Positions 42,740 to 50,240 of a stretch of DNA of 64,000 bases are shown here, piece by piece; positions within the stretch are counted from its first letter, which is position 1, and each line of letters starts with the position of its first letter. The stretch covers positions 62,001 to 126,000 of the forward strand of contig CAYOED010000001.1 of assembly GCA_964402925.1 (NCBI GenBank), read 5' to 3'. Made by a program: the position numbers and the translations under genes. Source of the DNA: Suilimivivens sp964402925. Its GTDB lineage: Bacteria; Bacillota; Clostridia; Lachnospirales; Lachnospiraceae. The notes beneath the pieces are model-generated. The model had not been told where the DNA came from. It made no database searches and saw nothing but the letters and a program-made list of their open reading frames with translations.

Positions 42740-43131
42740 TCTGAGCTCCTCCTTGATCTTTCCCTTAAATTATACTTTAATCGTAAAAAAAATGTGGATT
42801 TTTGCCATTTCTTAGATGAATTTTGCCGAAATGCACAAGTCTGCTAAATTAACTTGTAATAATCGGTATGGTTTATTGTTGAATTTGGACTTTTCCTAAA
42901 AAAGTGCACAAACATTAATATCCTGCTGCAGGCAGCAGGCGTACCAATCCTGTAACTGCCACAGGAAATTTCGTTGCCAAAACAAAGCCTCTTGATGCCA
43001 CATGCTTTTTTGCCCAAAGTGCTTTGTTATAATTTAGTCAGGTCTTATTGGTATTGGTTGAATCGAAAGGATACAATGATTTAATCTGCGCTGTAAAGAC
43101 AAAAGAAAAATGTATTGAAGGAGGAAAAGAA
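42740..43131. other. Divergent control region between LytTR operon and chagasin/radical SAM pair
   Basis: 392 bp without a supported gene. It holds the leftward promoter with direct repeats (next entry), a perfect inverted repeat CCTGCTGC-AG-GCAGCAGG at 42922-42939, a smaller one CCTGT...ACAGG at 42949-42965, and a perfect TATAAT at 43028-43033 for rightward transcription without a good -35. Further TTGCC elements at 42974-42978 and 43010-43014 lie upstream of that -10. Confidence 0.55.
42769..42827 (-). promoter_or_regulatory. Leftward promoter with candidate LytTR direct repeats
   Basis: On the minus strand TATAAT (42774-42769) lacks a -35 hexamer. Two GGCAAAA repeats (TTTTGCC on the + strand at 42800-42806 and 42821-42827) begin 21 bp apart, two helical turns, and end about 25 bp upstream of the -10. 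This spacing is that of AgrA/LytTR-type operators, so self-activation of the operon is plausible. Confidence 0.5.
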
Positions 43132-43872
43132 ATGGATCAGAAAATGGTAGTTTTGGAGGGGAAAGTTTTTACAATCGAGTTGCAGTCTATGTTGGGCTCC
43201 ACAGGCTATGGATGGTGTCTGTCACAGCTGCCGAAGGGAATCATATTTGAAGGAGAAGATAGAATTCCCGTGGCGAAGGGGATAGCGCCAGTCATGCAGA
43301 AATTTTATTTTGGGGTATCTTCAGCAGAGGAGACAGAAGCAGAAATAACGTTTGTAATGGCATGTACGTTCGAGCCTGCTAAGGTGACGGGAGAGCATAA
43401 AGTGTCATTGACCATTATTCCCAGTGATTCGGAGAAATTTGTTGATTATAGTGAGAATGCAAATGCATTGTATGCGTACGCATTTAATCAGGCGGACGGA
43501 TGCGGTGCGATGAACTGTATTCAGCCTTATGGAGTCTGGCAAATAGGGGAAAGAGCGCAGGTGCAGAAACCCTATGGATTTCCTGGTCCGGGATTCACCT
43601 GCATGGATTACGGATACCCTTACGGTGTGCAGGACGTAGGTATGGTGTATAACTATAATTATGGAGCACAGAATTCAGGTATGGCATATGGTTATCCTTG
43701 CGGGATGCAGGATGCAATAATGAAGTACGGTTATCCTTGCGGGATGCAGGATGCGATGATGAAGTACGGTTATTTTTGCGGAACAAACGACGCATTATGT
43801 AAAAATGAACCGTTTATCAGAAAAAATAGAAATGAACCATTTATTACGAAATATGGCTTTGCGTGCCGTTAG
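43132..43872 (+). CDS. Chagasin-like protein with C-terminal YGYPCG repeats (candidate modified precursor)
   Basis: 246 residues from ATG 43132 (AAGGAGG 7 nt upstream). Residues 8-97 resemble the chagasin/I42 inhibitor domain of papain-type proteases: LGSTGYGW corresponds to the NPTTGYxW loop. There is no signal peptide. Residues 158-222 are five tandem 13-mers of the form M-x-Y-G-Y-P-C-G-M-Q-D-A-x; the third and fourth are nearly identical, even in DNA. The tail has two NEPFI-x-K units and ends in Ala-Cys-Arg. A radical SAM/SPASM gene follows after 12 nt. A folded domain carrying a repeat tail next to a SPASM enzyme suggests the tail is modified; this is inference. Confidence 0.68.
   Translation: MDQKMVVLEGKVFTIELQSMLGSTGYGWCLSQLPKGIIFEGEDRIPVAKGIAPVMQKFYFGVSSAEETEAEITFVMACTFEPAKVTGEHKVSLTIIPSDSEKFVDYSENANALYAYAFNQADGCGAMNCIQPYGVWQIGERAQVQKPYGFPGPGFTCMDYGYPYGVQDVGMVYNYNYGAQNSGMAYGYPCGMQDAIMKYGYPCGMQDAMMKYGYFCGTNDALCKNEPFIRKNRNEPFITKYGFACR
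43603..43797 (+). repeat. Five 39-bp in-frame tandem repeats
   Basis: Units begin at 43603, 43642, 43681, 43720 and 43759, each encoding 13 residues starting with Met. Units 3 and 4 share a 26-bp identical block; units 1, 2 and 5 have diverged (Cys replaced by Tyr in units 1 and 2). Uneven divergence points to recent duplication of the central unit. Confidence 0.92.
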
Positions 43873-43884
43873 GGAGGACACCGT

Positions 43885-45315
43885 ATGAAATACCAACCGA
43901 TTACCTGTGTCTGGGAAGTGACTATGGGATGTAACATGCGTTGCGGTCACTGTGGTTCCTCTTGTACGGAGCCCCTTCCGGACGAGCTAAGTACCGAAGA
44001 AGCATTGGATCTTTGTGATCAGATAGCAGCACTGGGACTGAAATGGATTACGCTTTCAGGGGGAGAACCGCTTACGAGGAAAGATGTGCCGATGCTGGTA
44101 GAACGTCTTTCGTCATCAGGCGTAGCTGTGAACATCATTACAAATGGCTGGCTGCTTAGCGGAGAAACCGCACAGAAATTAAAAGAAAGCGGGATTTCCA
44201 CGGTAGCCATCAGCATTGACGGCACTCCTGAGGTTCATGACAGAATCAGGAGAGAAGGAGCCTTTGATCATGCCAGAAGAGCCTTTCAGACCATGAAGGA
44301 ACTTGGGATTTATACAGGTGCAGTGACTACCATCACCAAGCAGAACATCGATATCCTGCATGACTTAAAGGAAGAACTGATCGGCATGGGAGTGAAGAGC
44401 TGGCAGGTACAGCTGGGACTCCCTATGGGAAATTTGCAAGAACGTCCCGACTGGGTGCTGGAACCGGAACGAATCCAGGATATTATTGATTTTGCTTATG
44501 AAACGGCAAAAGAAGGAAGGATTGCAATTTATCTTGCCGACTGTATTGGTTACTATACCAAAAAAGAAATTGAAATCAAGCAAATTGCGTACCGGACAAA
44601 CATGATTGCTCCGTGGGATGGGTGCAATGCGGGTATTCGCGGCTTTGGCATTCTGCAGAACGGAGACATTCTGGGCTGTACTTCCATCCGCTCTAAAGAA
44701 TTTATTGAGGGCAATATAAAAGAGCGCTCTCTGCGGGAAATATGGGAGAATGAAAACAACTTCCTATGGCGCAGACAGATGACTAAGGACAAACTTTCCG
44801 GCGCCTGCAAAAACTGCGTATACGGAAGCAAGTGCCTGGGCGGCTGCCCCAACACCAGACTGACCATGAACGGCGATATCTATTCGGAAAATCAGTATTG
44901 TGCCTATCATATCTCCTTAAAGCAGATGGAAGATAAGTATGCTGTCTGCGAGGATGAAGCATCCTTATTTAAACTGGCGGATGCGCTGATGCGGCAGGGA
45001 AATCATCAGGAGGCAGCATTTGCATTTGGACAGGTGCTCCGGTTAGACCCTGAAAATACAGATGCGCTGAAGGCGAAGGGGTATTGCGAGTTTATGTGCG
45101 GTAACTATGAGCTTTGTCTTGAGGCGAATCAGAAGGTGCTGGATGCAAATGGACAGGACTCTTATGCCCTTGGCGGATATGCCATGGCGCTCTTTCGGAT
45201 GGGAGAAAAGGAAGAGGGTATGAAAAAGATGCGGCAGGCAGTGGATTTAACCGGAGGAAGAGATCAGAATCTGGTGCAGGATCTGCGGTTTATGCTGGCA
45301 AATAGCAGCAAATAA
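43885..45315 (+). CDS. Radical SAM/SPASM enzyme with C-terminal TPR repeats
   Basis: 476 residues. The SAM-cluster motif is C16-x3-C20-x2-C23 (MGCNMRCGHC), followed by TLSGGEPL. A SPASM domain follows with Cys in WDGCNAG, ILGCTS, CKNCVYGSKCLGGC and QYCAYH, giving two auxiliary clusters as in peptide-modifying maturases. Residues 350-470 form about three TPR units (MRQGNHQEAAFAFGQVLRLD), which could hold the substrate. No RRE domain is evident. ATG 43885 has GGGAGG 7 nt upstream. It is tightly coupled to the repeat protein, its most likely substrate. It could instead modify another protein or act as an anSME-like maturase. Confidence 0.85.
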   Translation: MKYQPITCVWEVTMGCNMRCGHCGSSCTEPLPDELSTEEALDLCDQIAALGLKWITLSGGEPLTRKDVPMLVERLSSSGVAVNIITNGWLLSGETAQKLKESGISTVAISIDGTPEVHDRIRREGAFDHARRAFQTMKELGIYTGAVTTITKQNIDILHDLKEELIGMGVKSWQVQLGLPMGNLQERPDWVLEPERIQDIIDFAYETAKEGRIAIYLADCIGYYTKKEIEIKQIAYRTNMIAPWDGCNAGIRGFGILQNGDILGCTSIRSKEFIEGNIKERSLREIWENENNFLWRRQMTKDKLSGACKNCVYGSKCLGGCPNTRLTMNGDIYSENQYCAYHISLKQMEDKYAVCEDEASLFKLADALMRQGNHQEAAFAFGQVLRLDPENTDALKAKGYCEFMCGNYELCLEANQKVLDANGQDSYALGGYAMALFRMGEKEEGMKKMRQAVDLTGGRDQNLVQDLRFMLANSSK

Positions 45316-45342
45316 TTGTGTACCTATTGGACAAATAGAAAG

Positions 45343-45380
45343 ATATCCCCGGCTGGGTTAAGCGGCTGGGGATATTTTTG
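45343..45380 (+). terminator. Terminator after the radical SAM gene
   Basis: ATATCCCC (45343-45350) with GGGGATAT (45368-45375), GC-rich loop and a TTTTTG tail. It ends the chagasin/radical SAM transcript. Confidence 0.8.
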
Positions 45381-45530
45381 TCATATGGGGTAACAGTACA
45401 TGACTATTTATAAACAAAAAATGTAAAAACAACACCGTTGGTTAATGTATCTTCCCACTGGTTTCTGTATGATAAAGGACTTGTAGGATAAACTAATCGT
45501 ATGCTACAGCAACCAATGGAGGTGTTTTTT

Positions 45531-45860
45531 ATGGATATGTCAAGCATTGGTAAAAACATCAGAAAGAAACGATTAGCAAAGTCCTGGAACCAGGAGATCC
45601 TAGCGAGCAAGGTTGAGGTGACTGCTTCCTATATTGGCATGATAGAGCGGGGAGAAAAGATTCCCAGACTGGAAACATTCATACGGATCACCAATGAGCT
45701 GAGTGCGACTTCAGATGAAATTCTTGAAGGGGTCATAAATAGGGGATACGAAGTCAGAATGTCGAAATATATGGAAAAGATCGGAAAACTGCCCAAGGAG
45801 GAACAGAACAGGATTTTTGATTTGCTTGATGTCATGCTGGAACGCGGAAGCAGGAATTAG
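45531..45860 (+). CDS. XRE-family DNA-binding regulator
   Basis: 109 residues from ATG 45531, which has GGAGGTG 6 nt upstream. The helix-turn-helix (residues 7-62) reads IGKNIRKKRLAKSWNQEILASKVEVTASYIGMIERGEK in pattern: a Cro/CI-like fold with TASYIGMIERGEKIP as the recognition part. The C-terminal 40 residues are helical, likely for dimerisation. It leads the second regulator-kinase group by 41 nt and may control it. Confidence 0.85.
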   Translation: MDMSSIGKNIRKKRLAKSWNQEILASKVEVTASYIGMIERGEKIPRLETFIRITNELSATSDEILEGVINRGYEVRMSKYMEKIGKLPKEEQNRIFDLLDVMLERGSRN

Positions 45861-45901
45861 CCAGAAAAATACAGTAAAGAAAATGTACACGGGGATGAAA
45901 T

Positions 45902-46654
45902 ATGTACAAAATAGCAATTTGTGAAGATGATATAAATTATATTGTCTTTTTAAAAAAGATGCTTTTTAAAATAGAAGGCATAAATGAAAGTACTGCATTA
46001 TTTTATGAGTTCCTCTCCGGCGAGGAACTTTTTTTTCACATATCATTGGATTTTGATCTGGTAATATTGGATATTCAGATGGGTGATCTGAATGGTTATG
46101 AAACGGCAAGAAAGCTAAGAGAGTTTGACAGGAATATGCTCCTTGTATTTTGTACAGGGAAAGTAGAACCCGCCGCAGAGCATTTTAAGGTGACGCCGTA
46201 CCGATATCTTTTGAAAAGATATACAGATGATGAGATGCTGAGCGAGATGAAAGAGATAGTGGATAAAATGAAGGAGCAAAAAAGCTATCCTTATGTCATG
46301 TGCAAATACAGCGCAGGAAAAGATCAAATCAGAGTGTATCCCGAATCCGTTTTATACATTGCCATCAGATATGAAGCCAGCGAAATATTTGCCTGCGGGA
46401 AGCTGAAAGAGCAATTTCCAAGTGAGACATTGCGAGTTGGTATGAATCTGAATGATGTTTATGAAATATTTAATGAAAGCTGCGGGTTTGCCAGAGCTCA
46501 TAACAGCTATATTATCAACATGGCATATATAGTGGAAATGAATGCACAGAGCGTCAAACTGACAGACGGGACAGAACTGACGATTGCCAGATCCCGGTCC
46601 AGAGAATTTCAAAAGGCATTTGCCGGATTTTTGGCAGCAAAGTACAAGGGGTGA
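45902..46654 (+). CDS. LytTR-family response regulator (second system)
   Basis: 250 residues. Receiver domain with acidic pair Glu8-Asp9-Asp10, phospho-acceptor Asp57 in DLVILDIQMGDLNG, and TGK/LLKR in place of the usual Lys-Pro. A LytTR domain fills residues 135-245 (EASEIFACGKLKEQF, CGFARAHNSYIINMAYI). ATG 45902 has GGGGATG. The kinase follows 6 nt later, forming an AgrA-AgrC-like pair. Confidence 0.88.
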   Translation: MYKIAICEDDINYIVFLKKMLFKIEGINESTALFYEFLSGEELFFHISLDFDLVILDIQMGDLNGYETARKLREFDRNMLLVFCTGKVEPAAEHFKVTPYRYLLKRYTDDEMLSEMKEIVDKMKEQKSYPYVMCKYSAGKDQIRVYPESVLYIAIRYEASEIFACGKLKEQFPSETLRVGMNLNDVYEIFNESCGFARAHNSYIINMAYIVEMNAQSVKLTDGTELTIARSRSREFQKAFAGFLAAKYKG

Positions 46655-46660
46655 GAGAGG

Positions 46661-47464
46661 TTGGATGTAATATATAGATCTGTACAGGTATTTGTCTGTA
46701 TCTTTGAAGTTTATCTGATGTTTGATTTCTTTTCATCCTTTTTCCCTTTAAAAGAGAGATTAAATGATAAATATACGAAACTCATGATTGTTCTTGGAAA
46801 TTCAGCCTGTGTTTTTGTCGTTAATTCCCTGAATAGTTCTGTAGGTAATATCGTGGCGATGCAGGTGATTTATCTGTCCATGCTTTTTGGAGCCTTTGAG
46901 GGCGGGTATTTTAAGAGGACTCTCTATTACATTATGGCAACGGCCATTATGGCTGGCAGCGAATTTATAGCGATTGTCCTTTTGTCACTTCCGTCCGATT
47001 TTGCTATGAGCCAGATACAGCAAAATCCAATTTCAACCATTTATTCTCTGCTCTGTGCGAAACTGCTGTCGTTCATATTTTTTAATGTGGTAAAAAGAAT
47101 TCCTAAAAATACGAGCAATAAAATGGGTATCAAAAATCTGATGCTCTATATTGTGGTTCCGATGTCGATGATGGGCATTATGATTGCAATCGCATATCTG
47201 AACATAGATTTTTCTTCTCTGGGAATAGAAAAAATATTATTAATTTTCAGCAGTGTCCTGGCAATTGTTGGAAGCGTCCTTACTTTTTATGTGTTTGACA
47301 GATATTCTTCTACCACTGAAAAATTACAGCAACAGGAACTGATGATAGCAAAACTGGAAATGGAAGAGCGGTATTATGAGCAGGTAGAGCAAATGAATCA
47401 GGAACATGCCAGCCTGCTGCACGACTTTCACCACTATTTAAAACGATTGGAGAGGCGGCAGTAG
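46661..47464 (+). CDS. AgrC-like histidine kinase, membrane half (0-frame product)
   Basis: 267 residues from TTG 46661 with AAGGGGTG 7 nt upstream. Five or six membrane segments cover residues 5-205, then a coiled linker (TEKLQQQELMIAKLEMEERY) leads to the phosphorylation helix EHASLLHDFHHYL. The frame stops at TAG 47462-47464, right after the H-box. The catalytic ATP-binding half is intact in the -1 frame. The change of frame falls at T TTA AAA (47437-47443). Read through by a -1 shift, the protein has 439 residues, the usual length for AgrC-type kinases. It is either a frameshifted gene or one using programmed frameshifting. Confidence 0.8.
   Translation: MDVIYRSVQVFVCIFEVYLMFDFFSSFFPLKERLNDKYTKLMIVLGNSACVFVVNSLNSSVGNIVAMQVIYLSMLFGAFEGGYFKRTLYYIMATAIMAGSEFIAIVLLSLPSDFAMSQIQQNPISTIYSLLCAKLLSFIFFNVVKRIPKNTSNKMGIKNLMLYIVVPMSMMGIMIAIAYLNIDFSSLGIEKILLIFSSVLAIVGSVLTFYVFDRYSSTTEKLQQQELMIAKLEMEERYYEQVEQMNQEHASLLHDFHHYLKRLERRQ
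47437..47443 (+). other. Slippery heptamer T TTA AAA at the kinase frame change
   Basis: In the upstream reading frame the codons are TAT TTA AAA CGA. A one-base backward slip gives TTT AAA ACG ATT and enters the ATP-binding half of the kinase. X XXY YYZ with X=T, Y=A is a canonical -1 slip site. I see no strong hairpin just downstream and no Shine-Dalgarno-like stimulator upstream, so a plain one-base deletion in the A-run is an equal option. Confidence 0.5.
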
Positions 47465-47979
47465 AAAATAAGGATGAGGACGTTCTGTCAATTGTTTCTG
47501 AATTGAAGATACAGGTTGCAGGTACGGAGTCGGTTATCATCTGTGGGCACAGGCTGTTAAACGCTATTCTGAATGAGAAGAAAAAAGATGCAGAGCAAAA
47601 AGGAATTTCTATGCATATAACCGTAGAACCTGAATTTTTGATAGAACAGATTAGAGATATCGATTTAATTGCAATAGTAGGAAATTTAATCGACAATGCC
47701 ATGGAGGCAGCTTTGGACTGCAAAGAAGGCTATGTGAAAATTTACATGTATGTACAGAATGAGAGCCGTTTCTCTGTTATGAAAATCATAAATAACTACC
47801 GTGAAGAGGTCCGGCAGAAAGACGGTATTTTCTTAACCAGTAAAGAGGATAAGCAAAAACATGGTATAGGAATCCAAAATGTAAAAAGCATTGTAAAAAA
47901 ATATGGCGGATTTTTGCAGAACGTCTATGAGAATGGGATTTTCACTTCACTGGTAATTTTACCGATTAAGGAAGCTTGA
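47443..47979 (+). CDS. AgrC-like histidine kinase, ATP-binding half (-1 frame)
   Basis: The -1 frame from 47443 reads TIGEAAVENKDEDVLSIVSE, joining smoothly to the H-box helix, then 178 residues to the stop. The N-box is AIVGNLIDNAMEAALD and the G-box KHGIGIQNVKSIVKKYGG, a GHKL (HATPase_c_5) domain. The only internal start, TTG 47503, has no ribosome site, so separate translation is unlikely. If no frameshifting occurs, the kinase is a pseudogene and its response regulator is orphaned. Confidence 0.75.
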   Translation, partial: TIGEAAVENKDEDVLSIVSELKIQVAGTESVIICGHRLLNAILNEKKKDAEQKGISMHITVEPEFLIEQIRDIDLIAIVGNLIDNAMEAALDCKEGYVKIYMYVQNESRFSVMKIINNYREEVRQKDGIFLTSKEDKQKHGIGIQNVKSIVKKYGGFLQNVYENGIFTSLVILPIKEA

Positions 47980-48034
47980 AATAGGAATAAAAAACTTCAT
48001 ACAGACAACAACGAGTGAGAGAGTTGCAGGGTGC

Positions 48035-48071
48035 ATATTAGGAGCCTTGCGGCTCTTTTTTTGCCTAATAT
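48035..48071. terminator. Terminator after the second kinase gene
   Basis: Inner stem GAGCC/GGCTC (48042-48046 with 48051-48055), loop TTGC, followed by eight T. An outer stem ATATTAGG (48035-48042) with CCTAATAT (48064-48071) encloses it. The stretch 48072-48198 is AT-rich and holds no ORF or convincing promoter. Confidence 0.8.
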
Positions 48072-48198
48072 ACAAAAAAGCCGTAAAAAACGACAAAAAT
48101 CACTAAGTTCCTGTTTTTTGAATGATTAAGTATTAAAATTGATGTCGCAATAAATAATTGCAGTGTAATCAATTAACAAATAGAAACGGAAGTCGGCT

Positions 48199-50220
48199 AT
48201 GAGAAGAAAAGTTGTGTATCTTACAGCAATATTTCTATTGCTGTTTTCAATAATCAGGCGGGATGTACATGCCCAGGAAAAAAATGCAGAAGAAGATATT
48301 TACATTGTTTTTGTGGTGGATCACAGTGGTTCAATGAATGAGCAGGATAGCCGGAATGTGATATCTAATACACTTAAAGCGTTTGTGGACACCCTGCAGG
48401 GTGAAACTATGTATGTCGGATATATTGCTTATAATGACAGAATTATTGTCAGTCAGGATCCGGTTTCTATGCGGGATAGGGCACAATATGAGAAATTGAA
48501 AGATGCAATTGGCGAAGCTTCAAATAAGGGTGAGACAGACATCGGTATAGGGCTGAGGGAGGCATGCCGGATGATTGACAAATGTCAGGGGAAAAGGATG
48601 ATTGTGCTTGTTTCTGATGGTGAGACAGATCTTGCACATTCTGATACAGGAAGAATAAAGGAGGACTCTGACAGAGATGTGCAGGAAATAGTACAACAGT
48701 GTAGGGAAGGAGAAATCCCGATTACTACCATTGTTTTTGGCGAAGAAAATGGAGAAAATGCACAGGAACTTAGGGATGTGTCCATGCAGACTGCCGCAAA
48801 AAGCTACATTTTGCACAAAACAGATGAACTACCTGGTGTGCTGTGTGATGTGCTTTATAGTGGTCCATCCTACAATGTATATGAGGCAGGAAGCAGCATT
48901 TATGATGAAGGAAGCCAGAAGATCAGCTATAAACCAGCAGAATATGCGGATGAATTGACAGTGCTTCTGTTATCTGACAAGGACATCCAAAATGCTGATG
49001 TATGGCAAAGCCTAGGAGTGGAAGATGCTTCTACGGCAGAGCAGGATAAAATGGAGGTTTATGGAACGTATGCCATGGGTAGGCTCCCTTATTTGAATGG
49101 ACCGCTCAGCATAGAATTCGACACGGGGCAAAGTCAGAGGATGACGGTATACATAATTGGTAGCCGTGACATTACTCCGGTTTTGGAATGGCAGGAGGAG
49201 ATTCATAAGAACCAGCCGCTTAATTTTAGGATTAGGCTTGAGGATAGGAGCGGAAACACTGTTAAAGGTATAGATTATGACGCCGCAACATGGAAAGCAG
49301 AATTTGAAAATGTGCAAACAGGTGAAGTGATTCAGGCAGAAATCAAAGGGGATGAACAGGACTTATCGGGAACCGTGCGTTTTCATAATTCAGGCGAGTA
49401 TATACTATGTCTGGATTTTTTGGAAAATGTGCAGAGTACTTACATAAGTAATAGAGTCAATGTTTTAAATGCGCTGCCAGGCAGTATATCGTCAAGAGAA
49501 GTTGACCTTTTAACGATTTCGGGGCAACAGATCATTGCGCTGGATGAATATTTTACAGATTCAGATAATGATGCACTTTGCTTTGAATTGCAGGAGATGC
49601 CGGAAGATATTGTAAAAGGAGAAATCAAAGGAACGACTCTCTTGATTGAACCTAGAGGAAGGGGAAGAGGAGAAATCAAACTTTTGATTTCCGACGGGGA
49701 AGGAAGTCTGGTAGGAAGTATTCCGGTAAGAGTCAAATCACTTCCGGAGGCATACTGGCAGGTACTGGCTGCTCTCATATGCTTGATGGTTTTTTGCATC
49801 ATTAAGATCTGGAAAAAGAGGAACAAGGTGATTTTGATTCCAGAGCAGACAGAAGCAAAAAATGAAGGCGCATTTACAGGCAAGCTGAATGCCTACTTTA
49901 CGCTCCTGCCGGAAGAAATAGAAGAAATTCCTCCATTAACCTTTGCACTTCATCCCATCAGAGAAAAGAAGATTGCATTGGCAGATATGTTTTCGGATTA
50001 TCCGGAACTCATTGATGTGCTTACGCTTGATGAAATATATCTGTTTCCAGCGGAAGGCAGACAAATGATACTTTACCATAAAAGTGATTCCACGATTATG
50101 ATAGGAAATTCCATTGTCTGCCGTAAGATGCAATATATGGTCAGCTATGGAAATGTAATATATATAACTTCCAAAGATGGAACCTGTGAATTGGAAGTAC
50201 ATTATATATCCATGATTTAA
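48199..50220 (+). CDS. vWA-domain membrane protein at the head of the injection-system cluster
   Basis: 673 residues. Signal peptide 1-26, then a von Willebrand A domain (33-215) with an intact metal site: Asp41-Ser43-Ser45 (DHSGSMN), Thr in GETDIGIG and VSDGETD. Residues 220-510 are extracellular beta-rich, including a cadherin-like segment near 430-515. One TM (about 520-538) is followed by a basic stop and a cytoplasmic tail of 130 residues. vWA proteins often act as metal-dependent adhesion or assembly scaffolds. It begins a co-directional series with gaps under 60 nt, so it may sit at the membrane as an anchor or sensor of the apparatus. Confidence 0.75.
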   Translation: MRRKVVYLTAIFLLLFSIIRRDVHAQEKNAEEDIYIVFVVDHSGSMNEQDSRNVISNTLKAFVDTLQGETMYVGYIAYNDRIIVSQDPVSMRDRAQYEKLKDAIGEASNKGETDIGIGLREACRMIDKCQGKRMIVLVSDGETDLAHSDTGRIKEDSDRDVQEIVQQCREGEIPITTIVFGEENGENAQELRDVSMQTAAKSYILHKTDELPGVLCDVLYSGPSYNVYEAGSSIYDEGSQKISYKPAEYADELTVLLLSDKDIQNADVWQSLGVEDASTAEQDKMEVYGTYAMGRLPYLNGPLSIEFDTGQSQRMTVYIIGSRDITPVLEWQEEIHKNQPLNFRIRLEDRSGNTVKGIDYDAATWKAEFENVQTGEVIQAEIKGDEQDLSGTVRFHNSGEYILCLDFLENVQSTYISNRVNVLNALPGSISSREVDLLTISGQQIIALDEYFTDSDNDALCFELQEMPEDIVKGEIKGTTLLIEPRGRGRGEIKLLISDGEGSLVGSIPVRVKSLPEAYWQVLAALICLMVFCIIKIWKKRNKVILIPEQTEAKNEGAFTGKLNAYFTLLPEEIEEIPPLTFALHPIREKKIALADMFSDYPELIDVLTLDEIYLFPAEGRQMILYHKSDSTIMIGNSIVCRKMQYMVSYGNVIYITSKDGTCELEVHYISMI

Positions 50221-50240
50221 AAAGAAAGAGAGGTATAGAA

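Noticed and set aside
42816..42896. Possible small signal peptide (26 codons from ATG 42816)
   Set aside because: No ribosome site, no AgrD-like or leader features, and it overlaps the direct repeats of the promoter.
43603..43797. Possible CRISPR-like array
   Set aside because: The units are contiguous, in frame and protein-coding, with no spacers and no cas genes.
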